From positions 573,495 to 637,494 of the forward strand of contig NZ_JAWXCX010000001.1 in NCBI RefSeq assembly GCF_033845285.1: DNA of 64,000 nucleotides, given 5' to 3'. Positions 1 through 7,613 of the stretch are shown here, piece by piece. Under the pieces are notes generated by a model. That model saw only the letters and a list, made by a program, of their open reading frames with translations, did not search any database and was not told where the DNA came from. Each line of letters starts with the position of its first letter. The stretch's first letter is position 1. Position numbers and translations under genes: made by a program. Origin of the DNA: Marinococcus sp. PL1-022 (lineage in GTDB: Bacteria > Bacillota > Bacilli > Bacillales > Marinococcaceae).

Positions 1-644
1 GCCCCGTGGGCACGCAGACTGTTAACAATAACCATTCCGAAGGCAAGGGCGCCGAGAGCATCCATTGTCAGATACCCTTCAAGAAATCCTCCAATAAAAG
101 GAGAACTATTATAAGTAGACGCTGCCGGGGAAGGGTCTGTATCGAAAACAAAAAATGCCCGTATAAATAAAGCGGCTAAAGTAACGAATAGAATAGGCGT
201 CAGCCATTGACCCAGGCGGTCGACTATTTTTTCGGGATTTAAACTCAGCCAAAGAGTAACTGCGAAAAAGATTAAGGAAAAAAGTAAAAGCGTCCACCAG
301 GTTCCTATACCTGCTGCTGGCACAAAACCGATCTCATAGGCGACGTTAGCAGCCCTTGGAATACCATATAAAGCTCCGATGGATAAATAAATCAGCACAG
401 CAAACAACAGGCCGAAGATGGGATGGACTCTGCTCCCCATACTGATAAGTCCGTGTCGTACCTGTACCACAGCCATAATGGCAAGAATGGGTAGAAGCAC
501 TCCTGTAAAGAGAAAACCAAGAATTGCAGAAGTGAAATGGTCCCCAGCAGAATAACCAAGAAATGGCGGAAAAATTAAATTACCCGCTCCAAAAAATAAC
601 GAAAAAAGCATAAAGCCGATAAAAAGAATACGAGACTTTTTCAT
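1..644 (-). CDS. brnQ: Branched-chain amino acid transport carrier BrnQ (5' part only)
   Basis: The first ~214 codons are present; the gene runs off the left edge. The translation opens MKKSRILFIGFMLFSLFFGAG and continues NLIFPPFLGYSAGDHF, then GALYGIPRAANVAYEIGF, all typical of the LIVCS/BrnQ Na+-coupled leucine/isoleucine/valine importer of the cytoplasmic membrane. At least six hydrophobic segments are visible. The ATG at 644 is preceded by a GGAGG ribosome site. About 40 bases upstream on the same strand is a hairpin with a U-tract, so expression may be controlled by attenuation (inference). Family assignment is firm; substrate is inferred from the family. Confidence 0.9.
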   Translation of the reverse strand, partial: MKKSRILFIGFMLFSLFFGAGNLIFPPFLGYSAGDHFTSAILGFLFTGVLLPILAIMAVVQVRHGLISMGSRVHPIFGLLFAVLIYLSIGALYGIPRAANVAYEIGFVPAAGIGTWWTLLLFSLIFFAVTLWLSLNPEKIVDRLGQWLTPILFVTLAALFIRAFFVFDTDPSPAASTYNSSPFIGGFLEGYLTMDALGALAFGMVIVNSLRAHG

Positions 645-1005
645 ACCAGCGCCTCCTGAACATAAGTAATATCGCCACACAACGCAAAAAACCCGTTTCC
701 AATAAGGAAACGAGTCAAATTCTAAAAGAGTCCTAAAATAGCATACTGCACTGGATCATCTTGTGAGAAAATGACTATATAAGGAAAAGCATTATGTAAG
801 GTTAATAATCATTCTATAATGTAACGCGGATCTGGCTGAAAGTAAACCGTCAGCATGCACCAGGACAGATAAAAAAGTATAGGCGGATAAACAGCTTACT
901 GGAAAAAAAGATAAGGAAAAAATCATTTTTTTAATAATTTTAAGTGTATATCAAATATTATAGGGTATATATGCATAGGTCCAATATCACTTGGAGGTAA
1001 AAACT
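645..1005. other. Intergenic region with divergent control sequences
   Basis: This 361-base gap holds the brnQ leader hairpin on the minus strand and, near its right end, a possible sigma-B-type promoter for the 82-codon gene on the plus strand: GTGTAT at 944-949, 13-base spacer, GGGTAT at 963-968. The -35 element departs from the GTTTAA consensus, so this promoter is tentative. A 6-codon Ile/Leu-containing frame on the minus strand at 812-792 lacks a ribosome site. Nothing else coding was seen. Confidence 0.35.
686..714 (-). terminator. Intrinsic-terminator-like hairpin in the brnQ leader
   Basis: Read on the minus strand, CTCGTTTCC, a 5-base loop and GGAAACGGG form a 9-bp stem (one G-U pair) followed by six Ts. 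It lies just upstream of brnQ in the direction of brnQ transcription, so it either attenuates brnQ or ends an unseen upstream transcript. No canonical T-box motif is present before it. Confidence 0.6.
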
Positions 1006-1254
1006 ATGGGGAGAAATATGAACTGGGTTAAAAATCATCATTTTTGTTCCACAGTGGAAGAGCATAATGACATCATTATTTTGGAAGTGCCTTATACAGC
1101 AAGCAATGAACAGTGGGAAGAAATACAGGAAATTATTAATATTCTTCATGATCACGGGTATGTGGAGGGGCAGACAAAGCGTATTGATCAGCTGCAAATT
1201 GAGCTTGTGGGTTTTAAAATCCCTTGGAGCCAGCAAAGAATGAATTCGGGATAA
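1006..1254 (+). CDS. Small protein of unknown function (82 aa)
   Basis: I do not recognise this protein. It is soluble-looking, with no signal peptide or membrane segment. An amphipathic middle (TASNEQWEEIQEIINILHDH) is probably helical. The ATG at 1006 is chosen over the in-frame TTG at 991 because the GGAGG at 993-997 lies 8 bases before the ATG and overlaps the TTG. It is monocistronic, divergent from brnQ, and has a possible general-stress promoter at 944-968. Confidence 0.7.
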   Translation: MGRNMNWVKNHHFCSTVEEHNDIIILEVPYTASNEQWEEIQEIINILHDHGYVEGQTKRIDQLQIELVGFKIPWSQQRMNSG

Positions 1255-1400
1255 AATAAAATAACAAAAATAACCATTTGATGAATAAAAGATTAAAGAA
1301 ATTACGTTTACGTTACAAGTGTATGATAAAACACAAAAATCATATTTGGGTTGATATGATAGTGCTTAATTAATTATTTCGGAGAAAAGAGGTCTGCAAT

Positions 1401-1547
1401 TTGCGCAACCCAATTGTATTAATGATGGTAATGGGGCTTTCCATGTTTTATGTTATTGTGCCGTTTATGAGTATTGAGCAAATGCCGACCGTGCTGACAG
1501 GCGTGCAGCAGATTATGAAGTCTATTACCTCCATAAGTTTTTTATAA
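1401..1547 (+). CDS. Possible small membrane protein (48 aa)
   Basis: A TTG-initiated frame encodes a 48-residue peptide. Residues 4-23 (PIVLMMVMGLSMFYVIVPFM) form one strongly hydrophobic segment, followed by a short polar tail ending TSISFL. A purine-rich stretch with GAGG (1388-1392) lies at ribosome-site distance from the TTG at 1401. The hydrophobic pattern and good context argue for a real gene, but the weak start and lack of a recognised family keep confidence moderate. It lies in the ~400-base gap before ppaC and is otherwise unexplained. Confidence 0.5.
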   Translation: MRNPIVLMMVMGLSMFYVIVPFMSIEQMPTVLTGVQQIMKSITSISFL

Positions 1548-1661
1548 TATACTTGCCATACGGGTCTCTCTGCTTATCTGCAGGAGGCTTTTATTATTTT
1601 TACCAGAGAAAGAAGCAGTAAGTTGAGCTGAATGCCGAAAAACACGAGGAGAGGAAGGTCT

Positions 1662-2579
1662 GTGACTACATTTATTTTTGGACATAAAAGTCCGGATACC
1701 GATGCCATAGCTTCAGCTATTGCCTATGCGTATTTAAAAAAGAGGTTGGGAGAAGACATTGAGGCGGGAAGACTGGGGGAAATAAATAGCGAAACTGCTT
1801 ATGCGCTGGACTATTTCAAAAAGAAAAAGCCGCAATTAATTCACGATCTTCAAAAAGACACGCCGGTAATACTGATGGATCACAACGAACGACAGCAAAG
1901 TATTGATGGCCTGGAGAATTTTCGTATTAAAGAAATAATCGACCACCATAAAATTGCGAATGTTGAAACGAAAGAGCCAATATACTTTCGGACAGAGCCA
2001 GTAGGATGTACAGCGACAATCGTGTACCAATTGTATAAAGAAAACGGTATTGAGGTACCGGAACAGGAAGCAGGGATGATGCTTTCAGCTATTATTTCCG
2101 ATACCTTGTTATTTCAATCCCCGACTACTGTTGAAAAAGACAGAAAGGCTGCGAAAGAACTGGCAGCAGCTGCCGGGGTAGAGATAAAAACATATGGAAT
2201 CAGCCTTTTAAAGGCAGGTACAGATTGGAGTGCAACGAAAGATGACGATCTGGTACGGACCGATATGAAAGATTTTGACATGAAGGGCTGGAAGGTGCGT
2301 ATCGCACAAGTGAATACGGCAGGAGTGGCATCCGTATTAAACCGTCGTGAAGCGCTGTTCGCCAAAATGGAAGAGGCAGTGCAGAGAGAAGCAGTAGATC
2401 TTTATGTATTAATGATCACTGATGTATTACAGGCGGACTCCATCCTTCTTGCAGCCGGGGCAGGGAAAGCCAAAGCTGGAGAGGCATTCGGGAAAAAACT
2501 GCAGGACGGGGCTGTGGAGCTTCCAGGAGTGATATCCCGGAAAAAACAAGTGGTCCCGGCTCTGCAGCAGATCATATAG
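1662..2579 (+). CDS. ppaC: Manganese-dependent inorganic pyrophosphatase (family II)
   Basis: Cytoplasmic enzyme that hydrolyses pyrophosphate to two phosphates, pulling biosynthetic reactions forward. It has the DHH-family layout: metal ligands H8, D12 and D14 in GHKSPDTDA, D73/H74 in LMDHNERQQS, the D94-H95-H96 triad, and the C-terminal phosphate-binding SRKKQVVP motif. Length is 305 aa, close to the usual ~309. The GTG at 1662 is preferred over the upstream ATG (1632) because the strong GAGGAGAGGAAGG lies directly before it and family alignment begins here. Monocistronic, closed by the hairpin at 2601-2630. Confidence 0.95.
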   Translation: MTTFIFGHKSPDTDAIASAIAYAYLKKRLGEDIEAGRLGEINSETAYALDYFKKKKPQLIHDLQKDTPVILMDHNERQQSIDGLENFRIKEIIDHHKIANVETKEPIYFRTEPVGCTATIVYQLYKENGIEVPEQEAGMMLSAIISDTLLFQSPTTVEKDRKAAKELAAAAGVEIKTYGISLLKAGTDWSATKDDDLVRTDMKDFDMKGWKVRIAQVNTAGVASVLNRREALFAKMEEAVQREAVDLYVLMITDVLQADSILLAAGAGKAKAGEAFGKKLQDGAVELPGVISRKKQVVPALQQII

Positions 2580-2600
2580 TTAAAGCTTCTATTCAAACGA

Positions 2601-2630
2601 AAAGCAGCCCCCTCCCGGGAGCTGCTTTTT
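2601..2630. terminator. Convergent terminator between ppaC and the DMT transporter
   Basis: AAAGCAGC ... GCTGCTTTTT stem with A- and T-tracts on both sides; it serves the two convergent genes. Confidence 0.85.
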
Positions 2631-3498
2631 AGGCAGACTGGCGCACGCTGAACGCAGTAATAGAAACCAGAATAATAACGATGCCCAGGGCCTGAATAAT
2701 TGCCAGGCTGTCTCCAAGCAGAACCACTCCAAACAAAGAAGCGGTGACCGGCTCTGCCATGGCAACCATTGAAGCAGTAACCGGGGTAGTCAGTTTTATG
2801 CCGATGACATAAAGTACAAAGGAAATCCCTGCACCAACGAGGCCGAGCAGCAGAAACCACCCAATGTCACTGGAGGTCAAAACAGATACTGCTTCCTGTT
2901 GGTCGACAAACAGCAGAAGAATCAAACAAAAAACAAAAAAGGCGATCGTTAAAGAGGTTTCGGGTCTGCCTACTGCAGAGGCATATTTAAATCCGAAAAT
3001 AAACAACGCGTACGAAAGGCCGGCACCGAGACCGGCAGCAGCGCCTGCAAGTGTAACGGAAGACCCTCCCGCATCATAAGCTCCTGTCAGGAGAAAGATT
3101 CCTACAAGCACTACTGCGATACATCCCCATTTGAAAAAAGTAGAGGATTCCTGCTTTAGAAAAAAAGAAATCAGAAATACAAATATAGGTGCGGTATACA
3201 TTAGCGTAGCAGCAATGGCTACGCTCGAGGCTTCAATACTGAGGAAGTAAAAGGTGAAATTGCCGGCGACGCCCGCCCCGGCGAGAGCAGCCCATATAAA
3301 TAAGCGGGCGGAGGGCGAGCCAGTCTTTTGAATCCGTAAAAGGAACCATATAAAAATACAGACAAAACCTACGGCTCCCCGGTAAAAGGAAATGACTAAC
3401 GGGTCCCAGCCCTTATGTAAAAGTATATCTGCCAATCCACCTGAAATACCCCACAGTATCGCGGCCAGTACTACTAAAATCGTGCCTGAAAATTTCAT
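2629..3498 (-). CDS. EamA-family (DMT superfamily) transporter
   Basis: A 289-aa integral membrane protein with ten predicted transmembrane segments in two EamA repeats of about 140 residues. The N-terminal repeat starts GTILVVLAAILWGISGGLAD and the second has the family's GAGISFVLYVIGIKLT and MVAMAEPVTASLFGVVLLGD signatures. Such proteins are usually metabolite or amino acid exporters at the cytoplasmic membrane; the substrate cannot be read from the sequence. The ATG at 3498 has a GGAGG site 6 bases upstream. It is transcribed alone; the next minus-strand gene ends upstream at 3580. Confidence 0.88.
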   Translation of the reverse strand: MKFSGTILVVLAAILWGISGGLADILLHKGWDPLVISFYRGAVGFVCIFIWFLLRIQKTGSPSARLFIWAALAGAGVAGNFTFYFLSIEASSVAIAATLMYTAPIFVFLISFFLKQESSTFFKWGCIAVVLVGIFLLTGAYDAGGSSVTLAGAAAGLGAGLSYALFIFGFKYASAVGRPETSLTIAFFVFCLILLLFVDQQEAVSVLTSSDIGWFLLLGLVGAGISFVLYVIGIKLTTPVTASMVAMAEPVTASLFGVVLLGDSLAIIQALGIVIILVSITAFSVRQSA

Positions 3499-3579
3499 GG
3501 TCAGCCTCCGCGGTAGTGTGAATATAAATGTTTACCCTGAAAGGACCCGTTTCAAACGGAGGCTTTAGGGCCGGTCGTG

Positions 3580-4572
3580 TTAAAGCATAGCTTCGATAAG
3601 AACGTAGCCAAAAAAAGATAATAAAAGCGAGCCGCAAACTGCTACGAGAAGCATCTTTAAACTAATCGTTTTAAAAGAGGCAGCCGGCATCTGCATGCCA
3701 AAGCCGGCCATAGCCATGCCCAGAAAACCATAGGAAGCTGAGACCATAAATGCAGCTGTGGACTCACTGAGCAGATTAAAGGTATTGGCCAGGCTCATTG
3801 CTAAAAAGCCGAAAATAAACCAGGGAACTGGAATCGCATGAGAATTCTGCTTTTCTTTTCGCCCCTGAAGCATGGCAATCACAAGTGCAACTGGGATGAG
3901 AAGAGCAACTCTTGTTAATTTAGTTACCAGAGCGTTGTCCTCCGAAACTGTACCCCCGGCTTCGGAGGCTGCTACTGCATGGGCCACTTCATGGAGAGTT
4001 CCTCCGGATAAAACGCCGTATTCATATGCATTCATCTCCAGATATGGAAATAGAAAGGTATAGGAAACGGAAAAAACAGTACCAACAACTGCTATAATCG
4101 CAATGCTTGCAGTCGTTGTTTTTTGTTCTGCTTTTACAATCGGGGCTATGGCTGCGATAGCTGAAGCTCCGCAGACAGCTGTACCACAGGCCGTTAACAG
4201 GCTGAGGGTTTTATCTATCTTTAAAGCTCTGGCAGCAAAGTAAATGAAGAGAAGCACAATTAATAATCCGGAAGCAGCAATAAAAAAAGCGTTAAATCCG
4301 GCTTCGTAAATATCTTCTAAATGCAGGCGCGCGCCAAGTAAAACAATGCCGAGCCGAAGCAGATGCCTGCTTGAAAAAGTGATTCCCGGCAGTGCCTGCT
4401 CGGGCACACCGGCGGTAAACCGCCAAAAGACACCCAAAAGAATCGCAGTAACTAACGCCCCCATCGCTGAGAATGGGGCGACCTCTGCGAGTGCGCTGCT
4501 TAGTACAGCAGCAATAAATGTAAAGACGAGTCCGTACCATAGTGGGGGAATGGAAGAAATAAATCGTTTCAT
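3580..4572 (-). CDS. yeiH: YeiH/UPF0324 family putative anion (sulfate-type) exporter
   Basis: A 330-aa protein with about ten transmembrane helices. It carries the signatures of the Cons_hypoth698 family: TACGTAVCGASAIAAIAPIVKA in the middle and GGTLHEVAHAVAAS. It is divergent from a LysR-type regulator at 4681, the same layout as E. coli yeiH-yeiE and as many sulfur/taurine-linked loci, so the LysR protein probably controls it. The start ATG at 4572 has AGGAG 10 bases upstream. The exported substrate is not proven for the family; 'sulfate exporter' is only its database-style name. Confidence 0.85.
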   Translation of the reverse strand: MKRFISSIPPLWYGLVFTFIAAVLSSALAEVAPFSAMGALVTAILLGVFWRFTAGVPEQALPGITFSSRHLLRLGIVLLGARLHLEDIYEAGFNAFFIAASGLLIVLLFIYFAARALKIDKTLSLLTACGTAVCGASAIAAIAPIVKAEQKTTTASIAIIAVVGTVFSVSYTFLFPYLEMNAYEYGVLSGGTLHEVAHAVAASEAGGTVSEDNALVTKLTRVALLIPVALVIAMLQGRKEKQNSHAIPVPWFIFGFLAMSLANTFNLLSESTAAFMVSASYGFLGMAMAGFGMQMPAASFKTISLKMLLVAVCGSLLLSFFGYVLIEAML

Positions 4573-4680
4573 CAGTCTTCAACTCCTAATCGTTACTACT
4601 ATTGTACTCCTGGTCTTTTTATTATAAAAACAAATATATATAATAGAATTAATTAATATTTTTAATAAATAGGAGGGCCT
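4573..4680. promoter_or_regulatory. Divergent yeiH/LysR promoter region
   Basis: A 108-base, very AT-rich gap between the divergent genes, including the palindrome AATTAATT (4647-4654) within AT-rich dyad sequence of the T-N11-A kind that LysR proteins bind. The exact operator is not resolvable by eye. Confidence 0.4.
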
Positions 4681-5553
4681 ATGCATATTGATGAATTAAA
4701 AACCTTTTTGACCGTAGTGGAGGAAAAAAATTTCACAAAAGCCTCGGAGGTGCTCTCCCTCTCCCAGCCCACGGTAAGCGTGCATATAAAAAACCTTGAA
4801 AAGGAATTTCTGGCCCCGCTGTTTCAGCGGACGACAAAGTCATTGATGCTTACCAAGGAAGGCGAGGTATTTTTGGATCATGCCCGCCAGTTGATGGGCA
4901 CCTACGTTCATATGAAGGAATCCATATATATGATGCATGAGGAAGTGAGCGGCACCATTCATATCGGAGCCAGCTTTACGATTGGGGAATACGTGCTTCC
5001 CAAAGTAATGGCCAGAATGCAAAAGGAATATGAGGGAATTCATTTTGAGGTAACAATTGCCAATACAGAGGAGATTATTCATCTGGTCCGGACACTGAAG
5101 GTCGATATCGGCCTGGTGGAAGGGCAGAGCGGAGCTGCTGATATTACGCTGACTCCTTTTCAGACGGACCGTCTGGCAGTAGTGAAGAGTGCCTCTGCCT
5201 CCTATTCACCTGTGAGCCGTGAGGAGCTGCAGGATCAGAAATGGGTGGTGCGTGAAAAAGGATCAGGGACTCGTGAGTCGTTTGATTATGTCATGAATAC
5301 AAATGGAATCCGCCTGCGTTCACTTCTGGTGATCAGCAGCACACAGGGGATTAAAGAAGCTGTTAAAAACGGCCTTGGATTATCTTTGTTATCAGAAGCG
5401 GCAATTGGAGAGGAACAAAAACACAACATGCTCGAGCTTTTATCCATCGAAGGCATCGATGCGAAAAGATTTTTTTCATATGTACTTCCAAAAAGAGCAG
5501 AACGGACAAAAAATATACAGTTTATGATCCGGTGCCTCACAGAGAATCGTTAA
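4681..5553 (+). CDS. LysR-family transcriptional regulator
   Basis: A 290-aa LTTR. Residues 1-60 form the winged helix-turn-helix (FTKASEVLSLSQPTVSVHI as recognition region). Residues ~90-290 are the co-inducer-binding domain, beginning SGTIHIGASFTIGEYVLP. Closest in character to the CysL/YeiE subgroup. AGGAGG lies 4 bases before the ATG at 4681. Being divergent from the YeiH-type exporter, it most likely activates that gene and represses itself, the normal LTTR arrangement (inference). The ligand is unknown. Confidence 0.9.
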   Translation: MHIDELKTFLTVVEEKNFTKASEVLSLSQPTVSVHIKNLEKEFLAPLFQRTTKSLMLTKEGEVFLDHARQLMGTYVHMKESIYMMHEEVSGTIHIGASFTIGEYVLPKVMARMQKEYEGIHFEVTIANTEEIIHLVRTLKVDIGLVEGQSGAADITLTPFQTDRLAVVKSASASYSPVSREELQDQKWVVREKGSGTRESFDYVMNTNGIRLRSLLVISSTQGIKEAVKNGLGLSLLSEAAIGEEQKHNMLELLSIEGIDAKRFFSYVLPKRAERTKNIQFMIRCLTENR

Positions 5554-5720
5554 CGTCCGGCTATCTTTTTTTAGAGTTTTCTGCAAAAACTAATTTGTTG
5601 TATACTAATACCGCAATCTTAAGGGAATCGCCAATGATGAGTTAATATTTACTGCTGTATAAAGCATTCTGTTCAACGACAGGAACAGAAGCTTACTATA
5701 CTGAAATGAGGAATGGGTAA

Positions 5721-6365
5721 ATGATTCAAATTGAACCATTTTTGCGCAATGACCAGTTTAATTTTATTAAAGAGCATGTATGGAAATTTGCTCACGCGCA
5801 CGCTACCGTAAAAGATGCCGACGTAATCCGTGCATTAAAGCACAGTGTCTTTGATCAAATTATCAACAGCTTCCATACGATGAACGATGAGCAGGAAAAG
5901 CTGCTGGAAAAAATCCTGTATGTAGAGGACAGCACTCAGGCAGAGCAGATTCTCGGTGAACTGAAAATGTATGTTATTTCGTTCCCGGCTGTCACCGCAG
6001 ATCGGATTAAAAAGCTGTTTCCAAAGGCAAAAAAGCTGACCATGCCGTCATTGGAGGAAGTGGACCTGAAAAATATATCTTATCTGGGCTGGAATGACAT
6101 CCGCTCAGAACGAAAATATATTATTACTACAGACCAAAGGAGATTGACGGGCGTGTTTGGAACATTTCGGAATACACCCGGAAAAGGGATCTGTACGATC
6201 TGCAGCAAACAGGAGGAGACGGGACTTTTTATGGCAGTAGTAAAGGCAGGAAAAGAAACGTATACGAGCCGCGGCAACTATATCTGCCAGGACAGTGGCA
6301 GGTGCAACGAAAATATTACGGATCTCCGGCAGCTTGAAACCTTTATGTATCATCTGAAAAAGTAA
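5721..6365 (+). CDS. FusB/FBP-family elongation factor G-binding protein
   Basis: A 214-aa two-domain protein. The helical N-terminal half (residues 1-120) matches the FusB N-terminal bundle. The C-terminal half has the treble-clef zinc-binding fold, with Cys158 and Cys161 (GICTICSKQ) and Cys189 and Cys195 (YICQDSGRCN) as likely ligands. In staphylococci FusB binds EF-G and frees it from ribosomes stalled by fusidic acid; chromosomal homologues in bacilli are presumed EF-G recycling factors. This copy is monocistronic and ends in a shared convergent terminator. A native housekeeping role is more likely than acquired resistance, since nothing mobile is adjacent. Confidence 0.85.
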   Translation: MIQIEPFLRNDQFNFIKEHVWKFAHAHATVKDADVIRALKHSVFDQIINSFHTMNDEQEKLLEKILYVEDSTQAEQILGELKMYVISFPAVTADRIKKLFPKAKKLTMPSLEEVDLKNISYLGWNDIRSERKYIITTDQRRLTGVFGTFRNTPGKGICTICSKQEETGLFMAVVKAGKETYTSRGNYICQDSGRCNENITDLRQLETFMYHLKK

Positions 6366-6372
6366 CCGCACT

Positions 6373-6407
6373 AAAAGCCGGGGGAAAGAAACGTGGCCCC
6401 GGCTTTT
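6373..6407. terminator. Convergent terminator after the FusB-like gene
   Basis: AAAAGCCGGGG ... CCCCGGCTTTT, an 11-bp stem with T-tracts both ways. It serves the FusB-like gene and the convergent RRNPP regulator. Confidence 0.9.
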
Positions 6408-6412
6408 ATATA

Positions 6413-7312
6413 TTATTGAAGTGTATGCAGATGGATGGTTCCGTCTGTTTTATAATCGTCGATCTCCTTGCGGATGTGGTCTGCGAGACCGATTTGTTTC
6501 ATTGTATCAAATATGGAGCATGCCTGACGCCAATCCTGAAGCGCAGATTCATCAAAACCCAGCACCAGCAGGTTTTGTCCTTTTTGGTAAAGCAGTTCTC
6601 CTAAAACGTAGCTGTTCTGCAGATCAATGCAGCGGTCGATGCCCTTTGAACACCAGTCGATGGATTGCTGGTAAGCCCCCTGATAGGTCAGCGCTTTGGT
6701 TAAGGTATACGTCAGCTTTAATTCAATGTATTTATTCTCCGGATGTACGAGGCTCTGATGGTCCTGCAGAGCTTTCCGGCATATCTCCGCGGCTTTCCTG
6801 TACTCATGTTCAAGGTTATAAATAATTGCCATGGCGTTTGTAATTTCACCTTTACGTTCCGTATATATTCCTTTGTGGTACGCATCGAGGGCCAAGGAAG
6901 CCAGTTCGAGCGCCCGCTCCGGTTCGTTGTCCAGTTCATAGGCGCAAATAGCTTTATGCCAGAGCATGTACTGCTCGTAATAGCCGATTTTGAAAATGGG
7001 ATTGTCTTCCTCTCTGGATAGAAGTTCCCGCATCGAAACGTAATCATGCTCGAACCGGCACGTTTCAAGCATGCTGAATACAGAGCGTACGTAGTCACTC
7101 CGGTCTGTTAATGCTTCTTCAAAAAAGTAATACATGCTGGCCCCGAGCCGTTCGGCAATATAAAACATAGTGCTGGAATACGGAACGATAGTCCCCTTTT
7201 CAATTTTACTGATCTGGGCCTGGGTACAAATATCTTTAGCCAGTTCCTTCTGTGTGTAGCCCCGGTATTTTCGCAATTCCTGTATTTTATTTCCCACCCG
7301 TGAAAAATCCAT
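6413..7312 (-). CDS. PlcR-like RRNPP regulator (HTH plus TPR peptide receptor)
   Basis: A 299-aa cytoplasmic regulator. Residues ~7-60 form an XRE-type helix-turn-helix (IQELRKYRGYTQKELAKDI, then TQAQISKIEKG), nearly the PlcR pattern. Residues ~75-290 form helical TPR-like repeats, e.g. ERALELASLALDAYHKG, RKAAEICRKALQDHQ and YQQSIDWCSKGIDRCID, which in PlcR/NprR/Rgg proteins hold the re-imported peptide. PlcR is ~285 aa. The ATG at 7312 is used; the adjacent TTG at 7315 is equally possible given GGGAG 7-10 bases upstream. It is divergent from a secreted-peptide gene at 7487-7612 whose C-terminus resembles PapR. Expected action: binds the peptide and switches promoters, including the shared intergenic region. 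DNA and peptide specificity are inferred. Confidence 0.88.
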   Translation of the reverse strand: MDFSRVGNKIQELRKYRGYTQKELAKDICTQAQISKIEKGTIVPYSSTMFYIAERLGASMYYFFEEALTDRSDYVRSVFSMLETCRFEHDYVSMRELLSREEDNPIFKIGYYEQYMLWHKAICAYELDNEPERALELASLALDAYHKGIYTERKGEITNAMAIIYNLEHEYRKAAEICRKALQDHQSLVHPENKYIELKLTYTLTKALTYQGAYQQSIDWCSKGIDRCIDLQNSYVLGELLYQKGQNLLVLGFDESALQDWRQACSIFDTMKQIGLADHIRKEIDDYKTDGTIHLHTLQ

Positions 7313-7443
7313 CAATATAGTTCTCTCCCTATCTCTCAAATATTCCTATAATTATTTTACGGGAAGAAATCCGGAGAAAAAAGAGGAAAGTCTTAGGAAA
7401 ATGATCGATTTTGGAGCCAGAAGCGGAAAACAATCTTTTTATA

Positions 7444-7472
7444 GTTCGAATATACTAAAACGAACATATAAT
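7444..7472. promoter_or_regulatory. Inverted-repeat operator overlapping the signal-peptide promoter
   Basis: GTTCG (7444-7448), 12 bases, CGAAC (7461-7465), flanked by TATA and ATATA so the dyad extends outward. A -10 hexamer TATAAT (7467-7472) follows at once and the left arm occupies the -35 position. The layout is that of an operator for the divergent HTH regulator. It is not the exact B. cereus PlcR box. Confidence 0.55.
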
Positions 7473-7486
7473 AAAGAGGTGAAGGC

Positions 7487-7612
7487 ATGAAAAAGGCGGG
7501 CTTATGGTATGCTGCATTCATTGTGATAATGATGGCAACAGCTGCACCGGTTCAGCAGACAGAACTGGCGGCAGGTGAAATGATAACAAGAGACATCCCA
7601 CATCAATATTAA
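7487..7612 (+). CDS. PapR-like secreted signalling pro-peptide (41 aa)
   Basis: A 41-codon gene with ribosome site AGAGGTGAAGG (7475-7485) before ATG 7487. The product has a Sec-type signal: basic MKK, a hydrophobic core (YAAFIVIMMATAA), then a short polar stretch and the C-terminal heptapeptide RDIPHQY. Mature PapR of the B. cereus group ends in heptapeptides such as ADLPFEF: Asp, Leu/Ile, Pro, any, Glu/Gln, aromatic. The same pattern is visible here. It is divergent from the PlcR-like receptor and followed by a strong terminator. Inferred path: export, proteolytic release of the C-terminal peptide, re-uptake by an oligopeptide permease, binding to the receptor. It is too short for routine annotation and likely to be missed. 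Confidence 0.75.
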   Translation: MKKAGLWYAAFIVIMMATAAPVQQTELAAGEMITRDIPHQY

Positions 7613-7613
7613 T

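Noticed and set aside
792-812. Six-codon leader peptide for brnQ
   Set aside because: No ribosome site and too short to be supported; noted only in a finding.
2864-3079. 71-codon plus-strand frame inside the DMT transporter gene
   Set aside because: Antisense to a clear membrane-protein gene, no start context.
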